NCBI GenBank assembly: GCA_003242425.1
Contig: QGUL01000016.1
Coordinates: forward strand, 1 to 12,241
DNA: 12,241 bases
Reading direction: 5' to 3'
From: Pseudomonadota bacterium
Lineage (GTDB): Bacteria; Pseudomonadota; Gammaproteobacteria; Burkholderiales; SG8-39
Below the pieces are notes generated by a model. The model saw nothing but the letters and a program-made list of their open reading frames with translations, did not search any database and was not told the origin of the DNA. This document shows positions 6,393-11,652 of the stretch, piece after piece. Within the stretch, counting starts at the first letter, position 1. Each line of letters begins with the position of its first letter. A program made the position numbers and the translations under genes.

Positions 6393-7283
6393 ATGAAAGT
6401 CGGATTCATCGGCACTGGCATCATGGGCGCCCCGATGGCGGGCCATCTGATCAAGGGCGGTCACGAGCTTTATCTGTACGACGTCAAAGCCGTTCCGGAA
6501 GACCTGATCCAGGCCGGCGGCAAGCGCTGCGGCAGCGGCAAGGAAGTGGCGCAGAACGCCGAGGTCATCATCACCATGGTGCCCGACACGCCTCACGTCG
6601 AAGAGGCGCTGTTCGGCAAGAACGGCGTTGCCGAAGGCCTGTCGCCGGGCAAGATCGTGATCGACATGAGCTCGATCTCGCCCATCGAGACCAAGGTGTT
6701 CGCCAAGAAGATCAACGACCTGGGCTGCGAATACATCGACGCCCCGGTGTCCGGCGGCGAAGTCGGCGCCAAGGCCGCGACGCTGACCATCATGTGCGGC
6801 GGCAAGCAGGAAGTGTTCGACAAGGTGAAGCCGCTGTTCGAGCTGATGGGCAAGAACATCACCCTGGTGGGCGACAACGGCGCTGGCCAGATCACCAAGG
6901 TGGCGAACCAGATCATCGTCGCCCTGAACATCGAAGCGGTGGCCGAAGCGCTGCTGTTCGCCTCCAAGGCTGGTGCGGATCCGGCCAAGGTGCGTCAGGC
7001 GCTGATGGGCGGCTTCGCCAACTCGCGCGTGCTGGAAGTGCACGGCGAGCGCATGATCAAGCGCACCTTCAACCCGGGCTTCCGCATCGAGCTGCACCAG
7101 AAGGACCTCAACCTCGCGCTCACCGGCGCGCGCCAGCTGGGCCTGAGCCTGCCGGCCACGGCCCTGGCGCAGCAGCTCTTCCAGTCCTGCGCCGCGCACG
7201 GCGGGGCGGGCTGGGACCACTCCGCGATCGTGCGCGCGCTCGAGATCGCCGCGAACCACGAAGTGGCCAAAGAAGGCAACTGA
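6393..7283 (+). CDS. glxR: 2-hydroxy-3-oxopropionate (tartronate semialdehyde) reductase
   Basis: GlxR reduces tartronate semialdehyde to D-glycerate with NAD(P)H, the last step of the glycerate branch of glyoxylate use. The 296-residue protein is a typical beta-hydroxyacid dehydrogenase. The Rossmann motif GFIGTGIMGAPMAGHLIKGGH lies at 4-24, with D30 ending the second strand, which favours NADH. The substrate-binding DAPVSGGEVGAKAATLTIMCGG lies at 116-137, the catalytic lysine K169 in GQITKVANQ, and QKDLNLAL in the C-terminal helical domain. Length is standard. GGAAGGA lies 5 nt before the start, and the gene follows hyi closely, so co-transcription is expected. A strong terminator follows 23 nt after the stop. 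No glycerate kinase gene follows, so that step must be encoded elsewhere. Related names garR and tsr refer to the same activity. Confidence 0.95.
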   Translation: MKVGFIGTGIMGAPMAGHLIKGGHELYLYDVKAVPEDLIQAGGKRCGSGKEVAQNAEVIITMVPDTPHVEEALFGKNGVAEGLSPGKIVIDMSSISPIETKVFAKKINDLGCEYIDAPVSGGEVGAKAATLTIMCGGKQEVFDKVKPLFELMGKNITLVGDNGAGQITKVANQIIVALNIEAVAEALLFASKAGADPAKVRQALMGGFANSRVLEVHGERMIKRTFNPGFRIELHQKDLNLALTGARQLGLSLPATALAQQLFQSCAAHGGAGWDHSAIVRALEIAANHEVAKEGN

Positions 7284-7306
7284 TCCGCTGGGCATCGGTC
7301 TGCGCG

Positions 7307-7337
7307 AAAGCGGCGCCTCCGGGCGCCGCTTTTTTTA
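7307..7337 (+). terminator. Intrinsic terminator after glxR
   Basis: AGCGGCGCC at 7309-7317 and GGCGCCGCT at 7322-7330 form a perfect 9-bp stem around TCCG. A run of seven T residues (7330-7336) follows. This is a classical rho-independent terminator that closes the gcl-hyi-glxR unit. Confidence 0.93.
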
Positions 7338-7522
7338 TGCGCGCAATCCCAGTCTTCACCCGACTGCGGCGACGGGACCGCGTCGGCGGGAAGCGCGTCG
7401 TTTCAGGCAAGTGACTGAACGACAAGCCTTTGCTGAGGACGGCGGGTGTCGCGGCGACAATCCGTGTGGCCTGGCGCGTTTTTCGCTCGGTTTCCTTGCT
7501 GGCAGCAGCGGAACTGAGGGAT
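7338..7522. other. Non-coding spacer between the glxR terminator and the gene at 7523
   Basis: I see no gene on either strand. The only structure is an imperfect hairpin at 7397-7423 (GTCGTTTCAG against CTGAACGAC with one bulged T). It may be fortuitous. A promoter for the next gene is expected but I could not identify one. Confidence 0.35.
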
Positions 7523-7750
7523 ATGGAAGATCTCGCGCACATCGTCGTCTATCCCGCGGCGCTTCCGGGCTGGGAAGTGCTCGTTCCCGGTTGCGAAGAG
7601 CCGGAGTGCTTCGACGACCGCGCCGCCGCGCTTGCCTATGCGCACGGCGTCGCCGAAGCGCTGCGCCCCTGCCGCATTCAGGTCGAAGATTGGTACGGCC
7701 ACATCGAGTGCGAATGGACGCTCTCAACGGAGCCTGCCGCTGCGACCTGA
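7523..7750 (+). CDS. Small acidic protein, 75 aa, unknown function
   Basis: I do not recognise this protein with certainty. It is 75 residues, acidic and soluble, with a pattern of short strands followed by a helix: HIVVYPAALPGWEVLVPG, then CFDDRAAALAYAHGVAEALRPCRIQVED, then WYGHIECEWTL. That order of strands, an alanine-rich helix and a final strand loosely recalls small DUF2188-like proteins, but I cannot support that assignment by motif. Three cysteines (C25, C30 and C50) are present. GAGGG lies only 2-3 nt before the ATG at 7523, tighter than usual; in-frame TTG at 7496 or GTG at 7466 are alternative starts. The frame has the G/C third-position bias of its neighbours. It stands alone between a terminator and a 195-bp spacer. 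Confidence 0.62.
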   Translation: MEDLAHIVVYPAALPGWEVLVPGCEEPECFDDRAAALAYAHGVAEALRPCRIQVEDWYGHIECEWTLSTEPAAAT

Positions 7751-7945
7751 GCAAGCGCTAACACCGCAAGGTTTGGCGCAAAAGCCTGGGATTCGAACGC
7801 TTCGCGCAACGTTCCAAATTCCGCATTCCTGCTCATCATTCCTGGCCGTCACGAGGGCGCGGGTGAACTTTCTCACCGCCGGCTTGCACCGGGCGCGCCA
7901 AACTGCCTGTCGGCCGTTCCAATAAGCTCGAAGAAAGGTCCGAAC
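7751..7945. other. Non-coding spacer upstream of the OB-fold gene
   Basis: No gene is seen on either strand. There is a short dyad GAACG/CGTTC at 7795-7814. At the 3' end lie the 11-mer CAATAAGCTCG (7920-7930), which recurs at 8289-8299, and the ribosome site AAGAAAGG at 7931-7938, 7 nt before the GTG at 7946. Confidence 0.35.
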
Positions 7946-8170
7946 GTGTTCGGTTTGCATCGCGCGAAGGTCGTCGATTCGTACGACCCGCAAGGTGAGT
8001 TGCGTCTGCGCCTGCTGGTGCCCGACGTGCTGGGCGACCGCACCATCTGGGCATGGCCGTGGGTGAGCGGTCCGTGCCTGAGCGCGCCCGAGGCGGGAAG
8101 CAGTGTGTGGGTCTGGTTCGAAGAAGACGACGTCGAGCGCGCGCTCTGGCTCGGCGCCGTTCCCCTTTGA
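7946..8170 (+). CDS. Solitary gp5/VgrG-type OB-fold domain protein, 74 aa
   Basis: The product resembles the N-terminal OB-fold of phage baseplate protein V/gp5 and VgrG spike proteins. It opens with AKVVDSYDPQGELRLRLLVPDV (7-28), matching the pattern of that fold (xVxxxxDPxxxGRxxVxxPxx). WAWPWVSG follows, then PEAGSSVWVWFEEDDVERALWLGAVPL (48-74), matching PxxGxxVxVxFExGDxxRPxxxG. In the phage and T6SS proteins this domain joins the spike to the hub. Here it is the whole protein, with no beta-helix spike, and no tail or T6SS genes are visible. It may be a domesticated remnant or a small adaptor. Start: GTG with AAGAAAGG 7 nt upstream. The fold is inferred from pattern only; an unrelated beta-barrel is possible. 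A weak hairpin follows the stop. Confidence 0.65.
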   Translation: MFGLHRAKVVDSYDPQGELRLRLLVPDVLGDRTIWAWPWVSGPCLSAPEAGSSVWVWFEEDDVERALWLGAVPL

Positions 8171-8177
8171 ACCGAAC

Positions 8178-8199
8178 GGGCGGCGTCATCCGCCCTTTC
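8178..8199 (+). terminator. Possible weak terminator after the OB-fold gene
   Basis: GGGCGG (8178-8183) and CCGCCC (8190-8195) form a 6-bp GC stem with a 6-nt loop followed by TTTCG, starting 8 nt after the stop. The short T run makes termination efficiency doubtful. Confidence 0.4.
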
Positions 8200-8234
8200 G
8201 CCGCAAGTAAAAAAACCGGCGGACCCTAAAGGCT

Positions 8235-8249
8235 GCCGATATAATCGGC
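8235..8249 (+). promoter_or_regulatory. Consensus -10 element inside a 15-bp palindrome, promoter of the envelope operon
   Basis: TATAAT at 8240-8245 is a perfect -10 hexamer. It lies within GCCGAT-ATA-ATCGGC, an exact 6-bp inverted repeat with a 3-bp centre. No good -35 is found 16-18 bp upstream. The position, about 68 bp before the first gene of the operon, fits a promoter with an overlapping operator. Confidence 0.5.
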
Positions 8250-8298
8250 CGCAATAAAACCAAGAAAGCAAAAAAGCAGATCAACAAACAATAAGCTC

Positions 8299-8305
8299 GG
8301 GGAGG
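8299..8305 (+). promoter_or_regulatory. Shine-Dalgarno site fixing the GTG start at 8313
   Basis: GGGGAGG lies 7 nt before the GTG at 8313. The nearby in-frame ATG at 8325 is too far (19 nt) and would shorten an already brief signal peptide. Confidence 0.7.
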
Positions 8306-8312
8306 TAGAGCT

Positions 8313-9773
8313 GTGAGGGCCGTCATGCTGACGGGAGCGGCCGCTCTCGTCCTGTCCGGCTGCGCGGGTGTCTTGCGCAGCCACGATTCCGAAATGAGCG
8401 TCACGCTGCAGTCCGCGATGAGCGGCCAGGTGGACAAGGCGCTCGAAATCCTCGAATCCAACAACAAGTTCGACAAGAACTTTCTCTACTTCCTCGAGAA
8501 GGGCGAACTGCTGCGGCTCAAGGGCGCCTACGCCGAATCGCGCGACGCCTGGCTGAGCGCGGACGAATTCGTGCGCCAGTGGGAGGAAGAGGCGAAGCAT
8601 TCTCCCGAAAAGCTGCTCGGCAACATCGGCGCGGTGCTCATCAACGACAAGACGCGGCGTTACGACGGCGCCGACTACGAGAAGGTCGCGCTCGCCGCGA
8701 GACTGGCGTTGGATCACGCTGTCCTGGGCGACTGGGACAACGCCCGCATCGAAGTGCGCAAGATGCACGAACGCGAGGCGGTCATCGCCGAGTTCCGTGC
8801 CCGCGAAGTCGAAAAGCTCAAGGAACAGGCCGAAGCCAAGAACATCAGGACGCAGGTCGAGGATCTGAAGGGCTATCCGGTCGAACTGCTCAACAGTCGC
8901 GAAGTCACCGGCCTGCGGAACAGCTATCAAAGCGCTTTCGGCCATTACCTTGCCGGCTTCGTGTACGAAGTGTCCGGCGAGCCGGGCCTGGCCGCCGCGG
9001 GCTACCGGCAGGCGATCGAGCTGCGCCCCGATGTGCCGATGCTGAAGCAGGCGCTGGCCGGTCTGGACCGCCGCGTGCGCCGTCCCAATCCCAAGTTCAC
9101 GGACACGCTGATCGTCGCCGAAAGCGGCAAGGTGCCGGCGCTCAAGTCGGTCACGATTCCGATTCCGGTGCCCGGCCCGCATGGCTTCCAGTTCGTACCG
9201 ACCTCCTTCCCCACGATCGATTCCATCCAGTCCGGCGCCGTGCCCACCGCGCTGCGCCTCGAGAACGGAAAGAGCGTCGATCTGCACGGCGTGACCAGCT
9301 TCGACAGCATGGCTCGCCGGGAGCTGCGGGACAACCTGCCCGGCATTATCGTGCGCGGCACGCTGCGCGCCATCGCCAAGGGCGCGATGCAGCAGGCCGT
9401 CGCCAGGAACGACAACACCGGGTTTGCCGGGCTGCTGATGATGGCCGCGAACTTCGTCACCGAATCGGCCGACGAGCGCATGTGGCGCAGCCTGCCGGGG
9501 CAGGTCGCGCTCGGTCGCGCGTTACTGCCGCCGGGCAAGCACACCGCCGAGCTGATGACCAGTCACGGACCGCGACGGGTCGAGTTCGAAGTGAAAGGGC
9601 CGTACTCGATCGTCGTGCTGCGCACCTCCGAGCTGGGCAACGTCTTCGTCGCGCAGGCGGTGACGCCTGAAATCGCGCAAGCGAAGTTCGTCGAACCCAA
9701 GCCGGAGCCGGCGCGCGGCAAGCGCGTGAAGCCGGCCGCCAAACCCGTGACCGCCGCGCCTTCCAAATCCTGA
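8313..9773 (+). CDS. COG3014-type outer-membrane lipoprotein with TPR-like region
   Basis: The 486-residue protein begins with a short lipoprotein signal, MRAVMLTGAAALVLSGC, with lipobox LSGC and Cys17 as the lipidation site. Ala at the next position favours outer-membrane sorting. Residues about 30-145 are helical with TPR-like spacing (KALEILESNNKFDKNFLYFLEKGELLRLKGAY). About 150-185 is charged and coiled-coil prone. About 207-250 is a TPR-like unit (HYLAGFVYEVSGEPGLAAAGYRQAIEL). The C-terminal half is beta-rich, with VTIPIPVPGP and RRELRDNLPGIIVRGTLRAIAKGA, and the tail (about 460-486) is Lys/Pro/Ala-rich and probably disordered. This architecture and the middle motif match COG3014, an uncharacterised family that I recall being found beside LpoB and YcfL homologues, as here. 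It heads a four-gene operon, 14 bp before the next gene. The molecular role is unknown; a scaffold for envelope proteins is my inference. Confidence 0.85.
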   Translation: MRAVMLTGAAALVLSGCAGVLRSHDSEMSVTLQSAMSGQVDKALEILESNNKFDKNFLYFLEKGELLRLKGAYAESRDAWLSADEFVRQWEEEAKHSPEKLLGNIGAVLINDKTRRYDGADYEKVALAARLALDHAVLGDWDNARIEVRKMHEREAVIAEFRAREVEKLKEQAEAKNIRTQVEDLKGYPVELLNSREVTGLRNSYQSAFGHYLAGFVYEVSGEPGLAAAGYRQAIELRPDVPMLKQALAGLDRRVRRPNPKFTDTLIVAESGKVPALKSVTIPIPVPGPHGFQFVPTSFPTIDSIQSGAVPTALRLENGKSVDLHGVTSFDSMARRELRDNLPGIIVRGTLRAIAKGAMQQAVARNDNTGFAGLLMMAANFVTESADERMWRSLPGQVALGRALLPPGKHTAELMTSHGPRRVEFEVKGPYSIVVLRTSELGNVFVAQAVTPEIAQAKFVEPKPEPARGKRVKPAAKPVTAAPSKS

Positions 9774-9787
9774 CCGGAGAACCGTCC

Positions 9788-10177
9788 ATGAAAAGAAGCC
9801 TGTTTGCGCTGCTGCTGTGCGTTCCGCTCTTGGCGGGGGCGCAGAGCATCGCATCGAAAATCGAACAGATGGGCGAGATGCGCTATGTGCGCGTCGCGGC
9901 CCTGAAGAGCGCGGTGCGTGACGGCCTGCTGAAAGTGCAGATGGAGCTCTACAACGAGGACCACGGCCAGCAGGTGGTGCACTGGCGCGTGCGCTGGCTC
10001 GACGAAGACGGCTTCCAGGTCGGGGGCGACGAGCCCTGGAAGCAGGAGCTGCTGCACGGGCGACAGACCCGCGTCTTCCAGACGGTCGCGCCGAGCCGCC
10101 GCGCGGCGGACTTCAAGATCGAGCTGCAGAGCCCGGAGAACAACGCGTACTCCGGTTCGGCGGACGCCTATCAGTAA
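9788..10177 (+). CDS. YcfL-like (DUF1425) exported protein
   Basis: The 129-residue protein has a signal peptide (MKRSLFALLLCVPLLAGAQS) with probable cleavage after AGA. The mature part contains the DUF1425/YcfL pattern: GLLKVQMELYNEDHGQQVVHWRVRWLDEDGFQVGGDEPWKQELLHGRQTRVFQTVAPSRRAADFKIEL in overview, with landmarks LYNED, WRVRWLDEDGF and APSRRAADFKIEL. This is an immunoglobulin-like beta-sandwich family of unknown function. E. coli ycfL is adjacent to lpoB (ycfM), and the same pairing is seen here. Unlike E. coli YcfL, it has no cysteine at the cleavage site, so it is probably soluble in the periplasm and not a lipoprotein. GGAGAA lies upstream of the ATG. It sits 14 bp after the COG3014 gene and 21 bp before the lpoB-like gene. 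Confidence 0.85.
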   Translation: MKRSLFALLLCVPLLAGAQSIASKIEQMGEMRYVRVAALKSAVRDGLLKVQMELYNEDHGQQVVHWRVRWLDEDGFQVGGDEPWKQELLHGRQTRVFQTVAPSRRAADFKIELQSPENNAYSGSADAYQ

Positions 10178-10198
10178 CCCCTTAGCACGGAGTGAACC

Positions 10199-10792
10199 AT
10201 GAAACTGCGTTTGATCGCGCTGGCCGGCTTGTGTGCACTGGCGACCGGTTGTGCCACCAACTCGCCCATCGTCGGAGGCAACGTCCAATACGGCGACGCC
10301 AAAGCCGTTGAAACGGTCACCAACGAGTTCGGCTCGACCGATCTGCAGATGATGGCCGAGGCGATGACCCGTTCCATGCTTCAGTCCCGCGTCATCACGC
10401 GCGCCAAGGAGCGTCCGCTCATCACCGTCGCCGACGTGAAGAACAAGACCGGCGAATACATCGACACGCGCGCCATCACCAACAGCATCCGCACCCAGCT
10501 CCTCAAGAGCGGCGACGTGCGTTTCGTGACGGACATCGCCGACATGAAGGCGCAGACGGACGAACTCGCGCGCCAGAACCAGTCCGGGCTCTACAAGAAG
10601 AGCACGACGGCGAAGATGGGGCGCATGGTCGGCGCGCAATACCGCCTCGAAGGCGAGATCACGTCCATCGTCAAGCGCACGTCCGACATCAAGGACGTGT
10701 ACTACAAGCTGTCGATGATCCTGACCGACATCGAGTCGGGCACCATCGAATGGGCGGAAGAGAAGGACATCCGCAAGACTTCCCGCCGCTGA
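10199..10792 (+). CDS. lpoB: LpoB-like penicillin-binding protein activator lipoprotein
   Basis: LpoB is an outer-membrane lipoprotein that reaches across the periplasm to activate the bifunctional peptidoglycan synthase PBP1b. This 197-residue homologue has a lipoprotein signal with lipobox ATGC (Cys18). The LpoB domain starts almost at once: GGNVQYGDAKAVETVTNEFGSTDLQMMAEAMTRSML (26-61), then RPLITVADVKNKTGEYIDTRAI, RFVTDIADMKAQTDELARQNQSGLY, and AQYRLEGEITSIV..YYKLSMILTDIESGTIEW. The family match is clear. The long Pro/Gln-rich linker of E. coli LpoB (213 residues) is missing, which affects how far the domain could reach from the outer membrane. A good ribosome site (GGAGTGA) precedes the ATG. 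Assignment to the family is strong; that the partner is PBP1b is inference. Confidence 0.88.
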   Translation: MKLRLIALAGLCALATGCATNSPIVGGNVQYGDAKAVETVTNEFGSTDLQMMAEAMTRSMLQSRVITRAKERPLITVADVKNKTGEYIDTRAITNSIRTQLLKSGDVRFVTDIADMKAQTDELARQNQSGLYKKSTTAKMGRMVGAQYRLEGEITSIVKRTSDIKDVYYKLSMILTDIESGTIEWAEEKDIRKTSRR

Positions 10793-10803
10793 GGAGAACG
10801 CAA

Positions 10804-11607
10804 ATGAGGCATCTGCTCGCCGCGCTGTTCCTCGCCCTGTCCACGGTCGCCGCGGCGCAGCAGGCGCCGCGCATCGCCGTGACCGACCTCGCCTACGAGG
10901 AACAGGTCGCGCGCTACTTCCAGTACACCCGCTTCCAGGGCAAGAGCTCGCACCGTGAAAGCGAGCGCTACGCCGACAGCGACTATTCGTCTCGCGGATC
11001 GGCGCGGTCCTCGGGCCGCACCGAAATCGACTACGAGAGCATTTCCGGCGACATCGTCTATATCGATCGCGGTGAATTGCGCAAGTTCACCGCCGATATC
11101 AAAGGCGAAATGCTGAAGAGCGGCGTGTACCGCGTCGTGCAGGCGAAACCCTATACCGCGAAGGACAACGAAAAGCTGTACGACGTCATCGACCGCATCA
11201 AGAAGGGCTACTTCCCCAACGCCGATTACGTGCTGTTCGGTTCCATCACCAGCGTCGAGCCTCGGCGCGAGCTCAATCCGATCCAGGGATCGGATGCGAT
11301 CTCGGCGAGCCTGTCGATGGAACTGGTGGCGGAATTCAGCCTGATCGACACCAAGACCTATGAAGTGAAGGCCGCCTTCTCCGCCATGGGCGAGGGGCAG
11401 GACATGCGTCTGCTCAAAGATCCGGGCCAGGTCGCGCATCTGTCCCGCGGCAAGGTCATGCGCGAAGTGGCGCAGAGCCTGGGCGTTGACGTGGCGACGC
11501 AGCTCGAAGAGCAGTTCAATCCCGGCGCGGCGCGCCGCGCTCGCGGGGACCGCTATCGCGAAGAAACGATCGAACGCCGCGAGGAGCGCATCATCGAGTA
11601 TCGATGA
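10804..11607 (+). CDS. Second LpoB/CsgG-like exported protein, 267 aa
   Basis: The protein has a type I signal peptide (MRHLLAALFLALSTVAAAQQ) without a lipobox cysteine, so it is probably periplasmic. The mature part starts PRIAVTDLAYEE, the opening strand typical of the CsgG/LpoB fold. A Ser/Arg/Tyr-rich, likely flexible insert follows at about 46-78. The core continues with RGELRKFTADIKGEMLKSGVYRVVQ (89-113), DYVLFGSITSVEPRREL (141-157) and SMELVAEFSLIDTKTYEVKAAFSAMGEG (171-198). These resemble LpoB in order, so this is probably a distant relative. The C-terminus (243-267) is highly charged with alternating Arg and Glu. It is the last gene of the operon, 11 bp after the lpoB-like gene, with GAGGAGAA upstream. 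I start at the ATG at 10804; upstream in-frame codons lie inside the previous gene and lack a signal peptide. Confidence 0.78.
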   Translation: MRHLLAALFLALSTVAAAQQAPRIAVTDLAYEEQVARYFQYTRFQGKSSHRESERYADSDYSSRGSARSSGRTEIDYESISGDIVYIDRGELRKFTADIKGEMLKSGVYRVVQAKPYTAKDNEKLYDVIDRIKKGYFPNADYVLFGSITSVEPRRELNPIQGSDAISASLSMELVAEFSLIDTKTYEVKAAFSAMGEGQDMRLLKDPGQVAHLSRGKVMREVAQSLGVDVATQLEEQFNPGAARRARGDRYREETIERREERIIEYR

Positions 11608-11623
11608 GCCCGATCCGGGAGGC

Positions 11624-11652
11624 AAAAAAGGGCGCCGCACGGCGCCCTTTTT
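11624..11652. terminator. Bidirectional intrinsic terminator
   Basis: GGGCGCC (11630-11636) and GGCGCCC (11641-11647) pair around GCAC. Six A residues precede the stem and five T residues follow, so it works as an intrinsic terminator on both strands. It ends the four-gene envelope operon from the left and the minus-strand gene from the right. Confidence 0.93.

Noticed and set aside
8226..9287. Minus-strand open frame of 353 codons within the COG3014 gene
   Set aside because: Antisense shadow of a gene with a lipobox, ribosome site and recognisable family. No supporting start region.
9563..10639. Minus-strand open frame of 358 codons across the operon
   Set aside because: It spans three plus-strand genes with tight spacing and good ribosome sites; a shadow.
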